From positions 1 to 64,000 of the forward strand of contig NZ_BMWE01000002.1 of NCBI RefSeq assembly GCF_014651075.1: DNA of 64,000 nucleotides. Direction: 5' to 3'. The number at the start of each line of letters is the position of its first letter. Position 1 is the first letter of the stretch. Shown in pieces: positions 1 to 9,290 of this stretch. The notes beneath the pieces were generated by a model, which was not told the DNA's origin, searched no databases, and saw only the letters and a program-made list of their open reading frames with translations. This stretch comes from Streptomyces djakartensis. Its GTDB lineage: Bacteria > Actinomycetota > Actinomycetes > Streptomycetales > Streptomycetaceae. The position numbers were made by a program, and so were the translations under genes.

Positions 1-1
1 G

Positions 2-1078
2 ACGATGTTCCGCATGCCGATCTTCACCTGGAACGTGCTGCTGACCGGTGTGCTGGTCCTGCTCGCCTTCCCGGTCCTGGCCGCGGCCCTGTTCGCCCTG
101 GAGGCGGACCGCAAGTTCGGCGCCCACGTCTTCGACGCCGCGGGTGGCGGCGCGTTGCTGTGGCAGCACCTCTTCTGGTTCTTCGGCCATCCAGAGGTGT
201 ACATCATCGCCCTGCCGTTCTTCGGCATCATCTCCGAGGTCATCCCGGTCTTCTCCCGTAAGCCGATGTTCGGATACTTCGGCCTGATCGGCGCGACCAT
301 CGCGATCGCGGGTCTGTCCGTGACGGTGTGGGCGCACCACATGTACGTCACCGGCGGTGTGCTGCTGCCGTTCTTCTCTTTCATGACGTTCCTCATCGCC
401 GTACCCACCGGTGTGAAGTTCTTCAACTGGATCGGCACCATGTGGCGCGGAAGTCTGTCGTTCGAGACGCCGATGCTCTGGGCGACCGGCTTCCTGATCA
501 CGTTCGTGTTCGGCGGGCTCACGGGTGTGCTGCTGGCGTCGCCGCCGATCGATTTCCACGTGTCCGACTCGTACTTCGTGGTGGCCCACTTCCACTACGT
601 CGTCTTCGGCACGGTCGTGTTCGCCATGTTCTCCGGCTTCCACTTCTGGTGGCCGAAGTTCACCGGCAGGATGCTGGACGAGCGCCTCGGCAAGATCACG
701 TTCTGGACGCTGTTCACCGGCTTCCACGGCACGTTCCTGGTGCAGCACTGGCTGGGCGCTCAGGGTATGCAGCGGCGGATCCCCGACTACCTGGCGGTGG
801 AGGGCCTGACGGCGCTCAACACGGTGTCGAGCGTCTTCTCCTTCCTGCTCGGCATGTCGATGCTGCCGTTCTTCTACAACGTCTGGAAGACGGCCAAGTA
901 CGGCAAGCCGGTCACGGCCGACGACCCGTGGGGCCACGGCCGCTCCCTGGAATGGGCCACCTCCTGTCCGCCGCCCCGCCACAACTTCGTCGTCCTCCCC
1001 CGGATCCGCAGTGAATCCCCGGCGTTCGACCTGCATCACCCGGACGTCGCGGCCGAGCGGGAGCTGACGCTGCGGTGA
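2..1078 (+). CDS. ctaD: Cytochrome c oxidase subunit I (aa3 type), 3' part
   Basis: C-terminal ~358 residues of the heme-copper oxidase catalytic subunit, which reduces O2 to water with cytochrome c electrons and pumps protons across the membrane. The 5' part lies outside the window. Visible family motifs are HPEVY, with the Cu-B histidine and the Tyr usually cross-linked to it, the WAHHMY Cu-B histidine pair, and HFHYVVFG, which carries the heme a and a3 ligands. Several hydrophobic membrane segments surround them. The C-terminus ([14 protein letters not shown]) is typical of actinobacterial CtaD. It overlaps the next gene by 4 bp (GTGA). Other oxidase subunits are not visible here, so this may be a second, orphan copy. 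Confidence 0.95.
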   Translation, partial: TMFRMPIFTWNVLLTGVLVLLAFPVLAAALFALEADRKFGAHVFDAAGGGALLWQHLFWFFGHPEVYIIALPFFGIISEVIPVFSRKPMFGYFGLIGATIAIAGLSVTVWAHHMYVTGGVLLPFFSFMTFLIAVPTGVKFFNWIGTMWRGSLSFETPMLWATGFLITFVFGGLTGVLLASPPIDFHVSDSYFVVAHFHYVVFGTVVFAMFSGFHFWWPKFTGRMLDERLGKITFWTLFTGFHGTFLVQHWLGAQGMQRRIPDYLAVEGLTALNTVSSVFSFLLGMSMLPFFYNVWKTAKYGKPVTADDPWGHGRSLEWATSCPPPRHNFVVLPRIRSESPAFDLHHPDVAAERELTLR

Positions 1079-1425
1079 CCGCCATGGAGGATCTCCCCGC
1101 CGACATGCGGGCGTTCCACAACGAGGTCGAGGGCTACCTGCTCGCCGCCGCCGCACACGAGGAGGCCCGCGCGGCCGCCGCGCGCTTCGCCGCCGGGCTC
1201 GACTGGCTGACCGAGGCGCAACGCCGCGAGCTGGAGCGGCGGTTCGCGGTGGAGCACCTGGCGCTCGCCCGGGCCTCCTGGCAGCGGACGGGGCAGCGTG
1301 CTACGGAACTGCGGGGTGAGTACGAGGCCGCGTACCGCGAGTCGCGCATGCGGCTGCTGGCCGGTCTGCTGCTGGGGTTCGTGCTGGTGGTCGCGACGAA
1401 CTTCGTGGTGCTGATGTCGGCCTAG
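1075..1425 (+). CDS. Small hypothetical protein with one C-terminal membrane segment
   Basis: 116 residues starting at a GTG that overlaps the ctaD stop (GTGA), with an in-frame ATG three codons later. The first ~90 residues are an Ala/Glu/Arg-rich, probably helical cytoplasmic region. Residues ~92-114 ([20 protein letters not shown]) form one transmembrane helix, so a tail-anchored topology is likely. The 4-bp overlap implies translational coupling to the oxidase subunit, which suggests an accessory role near the oxidase. I do not recognise a named family. Confidence 0.7.
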   Translation: MTAMEDLPADMRAFHNEVEGYLLAAAAHEEARAAAARFAAGLDWLTEAQRRELERRFAVEHLALARASWQRTGQRATELRGEYEAAYRESRMRLLAGLLLGFVLVVATNFVVLMSA

Positions 1426-1510
1426 GGTCCGTCGTTTTCGACGCGATGGGGGCACCGCCCGCGCGAGCGAAGCCGAGCGTGGAGCCCTGAGAGGCCCCTC
1501 AGGGGTCCGG

Positions 1511-2164
1511 TCAGGGGTTCCAGCCCGGCGGCCGCAGAATGCCGATCAGCTGCCGGACCAGTTCGTCGACGACCTCGTCCAGCGTGGCCTCGACCCAGCC
1601 GGCACTCCAGTCGTGGAGCAGCCCGTTGACGCTGCCGATGAAGCCTGTCGCGGCGAGACGGTAGTCGCGGCGTGCCGCCTCCCCGCGCTCGGCCGCCGCC
1701 CGGGCCTCGGCGCAGATGAGGTCGACCCAGCCGGCCCGGCGGGCGAGCCGCTGTTCCTCCAGGCGCGCGCTGACGCCGATGATCTCGACGAAGGTGATGC
1801 GGATCCGGCGCGGGTCCGCGGTGACGTTCCCGGCGTAGGCGCGGAAGATCGCGGTGGCGCGCTCGGCGAGCGGCAGGCCCGCCGCCGCGGCCGCCGCCTC
1901 CAGCACCGCCGACTCGGCCCAGGCGTTGACCTGGAGGTGCAGCGCGGCGAGCACGTCCTCGAGGGTGCGGAACTCCTCGTAGAACTGGCGGGTGGAAAGT
2001 CCGGCGGCCTCGCTGAGCGCCGCGACCGTGGTGGAGCGGAAGCCCGGTGCGTCACCGAAGAGTTGGAGCGCGGCGTCGAGGAACCTCCGGCGGCGTTCGG
2101 CCTGCCGCTCCTCGGCGGTCTTGCCGCCGTAGCGGCCGGTCGGCGCTCTGAGTCGGCCCGGCAC
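1511..2164 (-). CDS. TetR-family transcriptional regulator
   Basis: About 217 residues. The N-terminal helix-turn-helix reads RRRFLDAALQLFGDAPGFRSTTVAALSEAAGLSTRQFYEEF-like (not quoted in one piece), with the usual TetR FYxxF ending, followed by an all-helical ligand domain. An in-frame GTG at 2245 exists, but the GTG at 2164 is preceded by GGAGGGGGAGCCG, a strong ribosome site, and removes a low-complexity leader, so I prefer it. It is divergent from the secreted beta-propeller gene at 2326. A perfect 6+6 bp inverted repeat in the shared intergenic region is a likely operator. The ligand is unknown. Confidence 0.88.
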   Translation of the reverse strand: MPGRLRAPTGRYGGKTAEERQAERRRRFLDAALQLFGDAPGFRSTTVAALSEAAGLSTRQFYEEFRTLEDVLAALHLQVNAWAESAVLEAAAAAAGLPLAERATAIFRAYAGNVTADPRRIRITFVEIIGVSARLEEQRLARRAGWVDLICAEARAAAERGEAARRDYRLAATGFIGSVNGLLHDWSAGWVEATLDEVVDELVRQLIGILRPPGWNP

Positions 2165-2250
2165 CGGCTCCCCCTCCGCGTTCGGACGTCCATCCCCGGT
2201 CGAACACCGATTTTGTCGTGCACACGGTCTTGTGGAGAAGGCCACCCTTC

Positions 2251-2266
2251 CTTACTTTGCAGTAAG
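2251..2266. promoter_or_regulatory. Inverted repeat, candidate TetR operator
   Basis: CTTACT-TTGC-AGTAAG is a perfect 6-bp inverted repeat with a 4-bp spacer. It lies about 87 bp from the TetR start and 60 bp from the divergent start at 2326. TetR regulators commonly bind such repeats between divergent genes. The assignment to this regulator is inferred from position only. Confidence 0.6.
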
Positions 2267-2325
2267 TTAACTCTGAAAGCACGTGTGTTCAGATTCCTCA
2301 CCCCACCTTTGAGGAGGGATCAGCC

Positions 2326-3582
2326 ATGCCCGTCTTCCGACGACGGCACCTGTGCTCCCTGACCGCCGCCCTCGCCCTGACCGCCGCGGTTCCCGCGACC
2401 GCCGCCCAGGCGGACGCGGCGGGTGCCTCCGCCGCGCTGCGCGAGGTGCTGTTCGTGGGCAACAACTGGGACGGCACCGCCGATGTCATCAAGTCGACCG
2501 GCGACTTCGCCAAGCTCGGCCGGATCAATGTCATCCCCGACAAGGACGAGCGGATGGCGCAGATCAACGCCGACCCGATCCGATGGATCGCCTTCATGAC
2601 GATCCGCAACACGGTCGGTGAGGGCCACGACCAGTTCGTCGACGACATGTACTCCACACCGGACGGCTCGTCGGTGGTCGTCTCCCGGCCGAGCTTCGCC
2701 GACGTGGTCAGCCTCGACGTCACCACCGGGCGGATCAACTGGCGTTTCCCGGTGTCCGGTTACCGCTCCGACCACATGGCGGTCTCCCCCGACGGCAAGC
2801 GGGTCGCGGTGTCGGCGTCGACCTCCAACACCGTGCACGTGCTGGACATCGTCACCGGCAGGGAGCTGGGCAGGTTCGCCACCGGCGACAAGCCGCACGA
2901 GAACATCTTCACCCAGGACGGCAAGTACATCTACAACATGGCGATCGGCGACGTGAACACGCAGACCGACGCACCGTGGCTGGACTGGACGAAGGGCGAC
3001 CGGCGCATCACGGTGGTCGACGCGACGACCTTCAAGCAGGTCAAGGTCATCGACATGCGCCCGCAGCTGGACGCGCTGGGGCTCAAGGACCACTCCGACG
3101 CCGTCCGGCCGGCCGTGTTCTCACCGGACGAGTCCAAGCTGTACTTCCAGGTGTCGTTCTTCAACGGCTTCTTCGAGTACGACATCGCGACCGAGAAGAT
3201 CACCCGCACCAAGACCCTGCCGAAGAACCCGGCGACCAGCGACGACCGCACCACGTTCGTCAACGACTCCCGCCACCACGGCATCTCGATGAGTCCCGAC
3301 GGCGGCAAGCTGTGCGTCGCGGGCACGATGGACGACTACGCCACCGTCGTCGACCGCGCCACCCTGAAGGAGGGCCCGCTCGTCACCGCCTCGAAGCCCT
3401 ACTGGGCGACGGTCAGCGGTGACGGCAGGTCCTGTGTCGTCTCCGAGAGCGGCACCGACCAGGTCACGGCCATCGACTTCACCACCGGGAAGAAGACCGT
3501 GTCCGTGCCGGTCGGCGACCACCCGCAGCGGGTCCGGCTGGGTCATGTGGCGGCCGGCTGGACTAGCCCGCCCGCCGGCTGA
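2326..3582 (+). CDS. Secreted YncE-like beta-propeller protein
   Basis: 418 residues, ATG start after GAGGAGGGATCAGCC. Residues 1-27 form a signal peptide (RRRH, hydrophobic stretch, AQA cleavage site). The rest contains repeated seven-bladed-propeller elements such as VAVSASTSNTVHVLDIVTG, MSPDGGKLCVAG and SESGTDQVTAIDFTTGKK, typical of YVTN/YncE-like or lactonase-fold proteins. It is exported and probably extracellular or surface-associated, and its ligand or reaction is unknown. It is divergent from the TetR gene and overlaps the convergent GH5 gene by 20 bp at the 3' ends. Confidence 0.85.
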   Translation: MPVFRRRHLCSLTAALALTAAVPATAAQADAAGASAALREVLFVGNNWDGTADVIKSTGDFAKLGRINVIPDKDERMAQINADPIRWIAFMTIRNTVGEGHDQFVDDMYSTPDGSSVVVSRPSFADVVSLDVTTGRINWRFPVSGYRSDHMAVSPDGKRVAVSASTSNTVHVLDIVTGRELGRFATGDKPHENIFTQDGKYIYNMAIGDVNTQTDAPWLDWTKGDRRITVVDATTFKQVKVIDMRPQLDALGLKDHSDAVRPAVFSPDESKLYFQVSFFNGFFEYDIATEKITRTKTLPKNPATSDDRTTFVNDSRHHGISMSPDGGKLCVAGTMDDYATVVDRATLKEGPLVTASKPYWATVSGDGRSCVVSESGTDQVTAIDFTTGKKTVSVPVGDHPQRVRLGHVAAGWTSPPAG

Positions 3583-5440
3583 CCTCCTTCGCCGCCCACG
3601 CCGCCAGCTCGGAGCGTGCCGCGGCGAGCAGTTCCGCCGAGGGTGCCGCCGCCCCGTTGGTCACCAGCGCGTAGTGCAGGACTCCCGAGTCCGGCGCGGT
3701 GAGCAGCAGGCGGCGGCTTCCCGCGCCGCCCGGCTCCTCGGCCACGCCGACCGGGGCGGACGCGGTGTACGCGGGCGGCGCGTGGACCGTGCCCAGGTCG
3801 GAGACGACCGTGGTGGAAGCGGTCGGGAAGCTCGCCGGCAGATGCAGCTCGGTGGGCGCCGCGCCGCCGTTCGAGCGCCACAGCAGCAGCCCGTACTGCC
3901 CTGACCCCACCAGCCGCTGCACGTTCGGCAGGGAGCCGGGCACCGGGTTCCAGGTCAGAGTCGTCGAGCCGTCCCGGGAGCGGTCCTCGTACGTGAAGCC
4001 GACAGTCGTGCCGGCGCTGGCGCTCGGGTACAGGCGGTCCAGGAGCCGGGCGTCCTGGCGCAGCACGGGCTTGCCCGAGTCGTCCAGGCGTACGGCGGAC
4101 AGGTCCTCGTCGTTCCAGGCGTCGCCCTGGGTGAGGACCTTGCCGGGGTTGCCGTTCATCAGCTCGCGGTGACGGCCGTTGTAGATGTCCCACTGCCACT
4201 GGGAGCCGGAGAGCACCGGTCCGGAGGCCGCCGGGTCGGACCACCAGTCGGCGCCCCTCAGCCTCGAGTCGAGGGCCTGGTACATCGCCTTGAGGACGGT
4301 GGGTGCCTTGTCGGAGACGATGCCGGCCAGCGGGTGCCCGAACTCGCTGACGACGGCGGCCGTCTGCGCGGCGGCGGCCCGCTCTCGGACCGTGCGGAAG
4401 TCGCCCGTGTACTGGCCGTCGGCCGCCTTGCCCCACATGAAGACGCCGGAGATGGCCTTCTGGTCGTAGAAGTGGGTGTTGAAGACGTAGCGCGGTCCGA
4501 GCCGGCCGGCGTCGAGCAGGCCGCCTTCCTGCCGCTGGAAGTCGATGTTGGCGTTCCAGAACAGGTTGGGCTCGACGAACGCGGGCTTGTCTCGCCAGCC
4601 CGCCGTGTCCATGCGGGCCCGGAACCTCTCGTAGAACGGCCACAGCACGTCCTTCTCCCAGGCCCGGCTGGTCTGCCCGGAGTCGAGGACGCCCGCGTGC
4701 GGTTCGTTGTAGGGGTCGAAGCCGACGATGCCCCTGAACTGGTCTGCGCTCAGGTGCTGTCGCACGTACGCCATGGTTTTCTCCGCGGTGGCGAGGAAGG
4801 CGTCCTGCACACCGTGCGCGTTGTGCCAGAAGTCGTGCGACGCCCGCTTCACGGCCTCGTTCTGGGTGATGTTCTGGCCCCAGAAGAGGCAGATCCCGCA
4901 GGACTCGTCGGGGTAGTTACCTGCCTCCACGGCCCATCGGGGGGCGCCGTCACCGGTGTACCAGCTGTCGGCGTCGAAGAGGTGCCGGGAGTAGAGGTCC
5001 TGGTGGAAGTCGGGGTAGACGCGGATCCCCGCGTCGAGGAAGGCCTTCATCTGGGCCGTCGCGGCGGCCAGATAGGACGTGTCCGCCCTGCCGCGCTCGG
5101 GCTCGGCGTAGGCCCAGGAGAGCAGGAAGCGAATGGTGTTGCCGCCGCCGAGCGCGCGCAGCGCGGCCGCCGACTTGCGCGCGTCCGCGACCGACGCGAA
5201 GGGCAGGCCGCCGTTCTCCGCCAGCTTGGTCCCGCCGGAGACGTTGTAGCCGCGCAGCACGATCTCCCGGCCGTGGGCGTCGGTGAAGCGGCCGCCCTGG
5301 ACCGTGACGGCCGGATCGTCGAACCAGAGGGGGCCGGGAGGGGGCGCGGCGGTGGCGGGCGGGACGCCCGCCACCGACACGGAGCCGAAGAGGACAGCCA
5401 GGACAATCAGCAGACGCGCTCGAATAGTCGGCATGTCCAT
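3563..5440 (-). CDS. Secreted glycoside hydrolase family 5 enzyme (endoglycoceramidase/cellulase-like)
   Basis: 625 residues with a Sec signal peptide (MDMPTIRARLLIVLAVLFGS..., cleavage near ATA-A). The GH5 (beta/alpha)8 domain spans ~35-470. The acid/base region reads FDPYNEPHAG (Asn-Glu-Pro), the nucleophile region reads AVVSEFGHP, and an early RFLLSW strand is visible. The ~110 C-terminal residues form a beta-rich domain as in endoglycoceramidase-like GH5 enzymes. It should hydrolyse beta-1,4-linked glycans or glycolipids outside the cell, but the exact substrate cannot be read. It overlaps the end of the beta-propeller gene tail to tail. No CebR-type box was seen upstream. Confidence 0.88.
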   Translation of the reverse strand: MDMPTIRARLLIVLAVLFGSVSVAGVPPATAAPPPGPLWFDDPAVTVQGGRFTDAHGREIVLRGYNVSGGTKLAENGGLPFASVADARKSAAALRALGGGNTIRFLLSWAYAEPERGRADTSYLAAATAQMKAFLDAGIRVYPDFHQDLYSRHLFDADSWYTGDGAPRWAVEAGNYPDESCGICLFWGQNITQNEAVKRASHDFWHNAHGVQDAFLATAEKTMAYVRQHLSADQFRGIVGFDPYNEPHAGVLDSGQTSRAWEKDVLWPFYERFRARMDTAGWRDKPAFVEPNLFWNANIDFQRQEGGLLDAGRLGPRYVFNTHFYDQKAISGVFMWGKAADGQYTGDFRTVRERAAAAQTAAVVSEFGHPLAGIVSDKAPTVLKAMYQALDSRLRGADWWSDPAASGPVLSGSQWQWDIYNGRHRELMNGNPGKVLTQGDAWNDEDLSAVRLDDSGKPVLRQDARLLDRLYPSASAGTTVGFTYEDRSRDGSTTLTWNPVPGSLPNVQRLVGSGQYGLLLWRSNGGAAPTELHLPASFPTASTTVVSDLGTVHAPPAYTASAPVGVAEEPGGAGSRRLLLTAPDSGVLHYALVTNGAAAPSAELLAAARSELAAWAAKEVSRRAG

Positions 5441-5515
5441 TACAGTCCGGCGATGTCAGGACACCGTCAACACCCCTGACTCCCAGGTAAGTTCCCGCTC
5501 GGACGGCCCGCACAC

Positions 5516-7383
5516 TCAGCCGCCCACTCTTCGTGTCACGTTCAACAAGTACTCCTTCCTGTTCAGCGGGTTGTGATCGGTGCGCGGGCGCTCGGGGACC
5601 GTGCCGTACATGACCGGCGCGTAGTGGTCGAAGGCGCTCTCCAGTTCGCCCTCGCCCCGGGTGAGTCCCGGCAGCCGCTGCTCCAGGGCGTGCACCCGGG
5701 CCGCCGGTACGGTGCCCTCGAGGACGCAGGTGTCGTCCCGGTTCCGCGTCGTCCCGGGTACGGCCGCGAGCCCGGCCAGGACCGGCAGCAGTGCGCCGAG
5801 GGTGTCGGCCGGGGCTTCGAGGCGGAAGCGGTGCATCGGCTCGTGGACCCTCGTTCCGGCCCGCCGCAGCGCCTCGGTCAGCACCAGCGGGGTCAGGCCG
5901 CGGAAGTCGGCGCCGGTGCTCGACATGCTCTTGTCGAAGCCCTGGTGGGCGTGGCTCTGCCGGGGCGAGTAACCGCTGTGCGTCATGGTGACCACGCAGT
6001 CGGGGATCTGCCAGCCGTGCAGGCCCTGGCCGAGGGTCTCGCGCACGGTGTCCTCGACGGCCTTGAAGAAGGCGTACGGCATGGAACCGAGTTCCACCTC
6101 GAGCCGGAAGCAGACGCCCGAGCCGGCGGGTGCCGGTTCGACGCGCAGGCCGACCGTCGCGAGGAACGGGTTCGGGTCGTTCTTGTTGAACTCCACGGCC
6201 TGTCCCGTGCCGACGATCCGTTCGACACACAGCGGCGTCGTCTCCCGGAAGGTGACCTCGAGGCCGTACTCGCCGGCGAGGGTGGCCTGGACGACCTCCT
6301 TCTGCACCTCGCCGTAGAGGGACACGGAGGTCTCCTGCCGCCGTTCGTCGTGGCGCAGCCCGATCAGCGGGTCCTGTTCGGCGAGCTGGGTGAGCGCGAG
6401 GTGGAGCGCTCCCCGGTTCACCCGCGAACCGGGGACGACGACCGTCTCCAGGGTGGGCGGGGCGAAGAAGCGCTCGTATGGCTTGCGGGGTTCGCCGAGC
6501 GCGTCGCCGATCCTGATGTCGCCGAGACCCCACACCCTGGCGATCTGTCCGGCGTGGACCGCCTCGCATCGGGGGCGTAGGCGACCTTCTCCCCCGCCGG
6601 TCCGCGCTCGATCTTGAACACGGTGCCGGACACCGGCCCGTCCGTGGCGCCGTCGGCCGTCGGCAGCAGTTCCTCGATGCCGGTCAGGAGCGCGTCCACA
6701 CCGGCGCCGGTCGCGGCGGAGCCGAGGTAGACGGGATGGACCAGGGCCTCGCGTGTCCGGGCGGCGAGCGAGGTGAGCAGCAGGGCTTCGGTGACCGAGT
6801 TCTCGACGTACGCCGACAGCAGGGTGTCGTCATGGTCGGCGAGGACGTCGAGGGCGGCGGCCGGGCCGGGCCCCGGGATGAATCGGGCTTCCCGCGTGCC
6901 CGGGCGGGCGGCCGTTCCCATCGGCACGATCGCCGGGGTCAGACGGGCCGAGATCGACCGCAGCGCCTTCCCGGGGTCCGCCCCGCTCCGGTCGATCTTG
7001 TTGACGAACAGCAGGGTCGGGATGCGCAGCCGCTTCAGGGTCCGCATCAGCACCCGCGTCTGCGCCTGCACGCCTTCGACGGCGGAGACGACGAGGACGG
7101 CGCCGTCCAGCACGCCGAGCACCCGCTCGACCTCCGCGATGAAGTCCGGGTGGCCGGGGGTGTCGATGAGGTTGACCGCCACACCGTCCAGGGGGAACGA
7201 CACGACGGCGGACTTGATGGTGATGCCGCGCTGCCGTTCCAGCGCGAGGGTGTCGGTACGGGTGTTCCCGTCGTCGACGCTGCCGACCTCGTCGATCACC
7301 CCGGCCGAATGGAGCAGTCGCTCGGTCAGGCTGGTCTTACCGGCGTCGACATGGGCGAGGATTCCCAGGTTGAGCAAGTGCAC
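5516..7383 (-). pseudogene. OtrA/Tet(M)-type ribosomal protection GTPase, frameshifted with an internal deletion
   Basis: EF-G-like tetracycline-resistance/ribosomal protection family. The N-terminal part (~269 residues from GTG 7383) has intact GTPase motifs: AHVDAGKT (G1), RGITI (G2 region), DTPGH (G3) and NKID (G4). The C-terminal part, in another frame from about 6575 to 5516, continues with VHAGQIARVWGLGDIRIGD, YGEVQKE and TDHNPLNRKEYLL. At the junction near 6560-6585 the frame changes, and I estimate some 40 codons of domain II are absent compared with OtrA from memory. Both halves are otherwise well conserved, so the lesion is recent, or an assembly error. As read, the product would end after the G domain. 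Confidence 0.85.
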
Positions 7384-7663
7384 GAAGCGTCATGTCCTTC
7401 GAGGAGAGGTCCGTTCCTGACTGGGGGGACATGTACGCAGTGCGCATCCGGGGCTCCTCGGGAATCGGTGACGTCGTCCCGTGCAGTGCAGCAGACCGGC
7501 CCGGCGCGCCACAACGGAATTAGCGGCCGGCGGGGCACCCGGTGGAATCACAGCCCGAACAGAGCACGACCGAGATCCAGACCGGCGTCCGGCCGGAGTA
7601 CGTCAGGTTCGTCACCGGCCCCGACAGGTCGGCACGGTACACAGACATCAGCGAGGGAATCCC

Positions 7664-7996
7664 ATGATCTTCATCACCGCGAAGTTCCGAGTCCGTCCCG
7701 AGTACGCCGACCGCTGGCCCGAGATCACCTCTGACTTCACCCGGGCGACACGCGCCGAGCCCGGTTGCCTGTGGTTCGACTGGTCGCGCAGTGTGGCGGA
7801 CCCTGCGGAGTACGTCCTGGTCGAGGCCTTCCGCGACGAAGAGGCCGGGGCCGCGCATGTGCAGTCCGCGCACTTCAAGGCCGCGCAGCGGACGCTGCCG
7901 CCGCATCTGGTCGAGACGCCGCGCATCGTGAACGCGAACGTCCCGCAGGACGACTGGTCGCTCCTCGGAGAGATGGCGGTCCCGGGCCGGGAGTAG
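7664..7996 (+). CDS. Antibiotic biosynthesis monooxygenase (ABM)-domain protein
   Basis: 110 residues, ATG after GCGAGGGAATCCC. It shows the ferredoxin-like ABM fold: MIFITAKFRVRPEYADRW, EPGCLWFDWSRS, YVLVEAFRDEEAGAAHVQSAHF, as in YgiN-type putative quinol monooxygenases. Members are small cofactor-free dimers that oxidise quinols or similar aromatics. The conserved EPGC and HxxSxHF elements support the family, but the substrate is unknown. It is divergent from the broken ribosomal-protection gene and may share its promoter region (7384-7663), where no further gene is seen. Confidence 0.82.
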   Translation: MIFITAKFRVRPEYADRWPEITSDFTRATRAEPGCLWFDWSRSVADPAEYVLVEAFRDEEAGAAHVQSAHFKAAQRTLPPHLVETPRIVNANVPQDDWSLLGEMAVPGRE

Positions 7997-8256
7997 CTCC
8001 CGCTCCCGTGCCGGCGGCCGGCTCGCTCACGGCATGACCGCCGCGGCTGCCCGCTCCGTCCGCGCGGCGGGCGGAGCGGGGGCACGAGACTGAGCCGTAT
8101 TCCGCGGCGGCCCGCTCTTGCCTCGGGCGGTACGGCACCCGTACGCTCACCGACCGTACCGACTGGACGGTATGCCACCGAGGAGGGTCGGTGCGCGGCA
8201 GTCCGCCGGCCGTGCCGGCCGCCGAGCCGACGCGACCGCAGAAGGAGCCACCTGAG

Positions 8257-9264
8257 ATGAGCAGAATCAACCGCCAGATACGCCTTGCCGCGCGTCCCGT
8301 GGGAGAGCCGCGCCCCACCGACTGGGAGCACGTCGAGGAGCCGGCCGGGCAGCCGGGTGACGGGGAGTTCCTGGTGCAGGTGCTCTGTCTGTCGATCGAC
8401 CCGGCCATGCGCGGCTGGATGAACGCGGGCAGGTCCTACATCCGCCCGGTGGAGATCGGCGAGGTGATGCGCGCCGGCGCGGTGGGGAGGGTGGTCGCCT
8501 CCCGGCACTCCGGGTTCGCGGTCGGCGACCATGTGTCGGGCGCCTTCGGCGTGCAGGAGTACTGCGTGTCGGACGGGCTCGGCGTGACCAAGGTCGATCC
8601 GGCGGCGGCTCCCCTGCCGACCCATCTCGGCCTCCTCGGCATGTCCGGCCTGACGGCCTACTTCGGTCTGATCGACATCGGGCGTCCCGAACCCGGCCAG
8701 ACCGTCGTCGTCTCGGGTGCGGCGGGGGCGGTGGGCAGCGTCGTCGGGCAGATCGCCAAGATCCTGGGCTGCCGGGTCGTCGGGATCGCGGGCGGTGAGG
8801 CCAAGTGCCGGCTGGTGGTCGACGAGTTCGGGTTCGACGCCGCGATCGACTACAAGAGCGAGGACGTCCGCAAGGCGCTGCGCGAGCACGCCCCCGACGG
8901 GGTCGACGTGTATTTCGACAACGTCGGCGGCGACGTTCTGGACGCCGTCCTGCTGCGGCTGGCGCGCGGTGCCCGTGTCGTCGTCTGCGGTGCGGTCTCC
9001 CAGTACAACAGCACGAAGCCGCAGGGCCCCGCCAACTACATGTCATTGCTGGTGAACCGCGCCTCCATGACGGGCATGGTGGTGTTCGACTACGCCGACC
9101 GGTACTCCGAGGGCGTCGCGCGATTGGCCGAGTGGCGGGCGGAGGGCCGGCTGACGTCCCTCGAGGATGTGGTGTCCGGCGACGTCGCGGCGTTCCCCGA
9201 CACCCTGATGCGGCTGTTCCGTGGTGACAACCACGGCAAGCTCGTGCTGAAGATCGCGGACTGA
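8257..9264 (+). CDS. NADP-dependent MDR oxidoreductase (YfmJ/CurA-like)
   Basis: 335 residues, ATG after GAAGGAGCCACCTGAG. It is a zinc-free medium-chain reductase: N-terminal catalytic domain with LCLSIDPAMRGWM, Rossmann motif VVVSGAAGAVGSVVGQIAKILGC, then YFDNVGGDVLDAVL, and the NYMSLLVNRASMTGMVVFDYADRY segment typical of the prostaglandin-reductase/2-alkenal reductase group. The likely role is NADPH reduction of activated C=C bonds in enones or alkenals. It is followed 26 bp later by a zinc alcohol dehydrogenase in the same direction, so the two are probably co-transcribed. Confidence 0.9.
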   Translation: MSRINRQIRLAARPVGEPRPTDWEHVEEPAGQPGDGEFLVQVLCLSIDPAMRGWMNAGRSYIRPVEIGEVMRAGAVGRVVASRHSGFAVGDHVSGAFGVQEYCVSDGLGVTKVDPAAAPLPTHLGLLGMSGLTAYFGLIDIGRPEPGQTVVVSGAAGAVGSVVGQIAKILGCRVVGIAGGEAKCRLVVDEFGFDAAIDYKSEDVRKALREHAPDGVDVYFDNVGGDVLDAVLLRLARGARVVVCGAVSQYNSTKPQGPANYMSLLVNRASMTGMVVFDYADRYSEGVARLAEWRAEGRLTSLEDVVSGDVAAFPDTLMRLFRGDNHGKLVLKIAD

Positions 9265-9290
9265 CCGGGCTGAAGGGAGGGAGAATTCCG

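Noticed and set aside
4950..6569. 539-codon minus-strand open frame spanning the GH5 gene and the ribosomal-protection gene
   Set aside because: Its translation is Arg/Pro/Gly-rich with no family features and it runs out of frame through two clearly recognisable genes.
8153..8171. ACCGT...ACGGT inverted repeat upstream of the MDR reductase
   Set aside because: Only five paired bases per arm plus scattered matches; too weak to call an operator.
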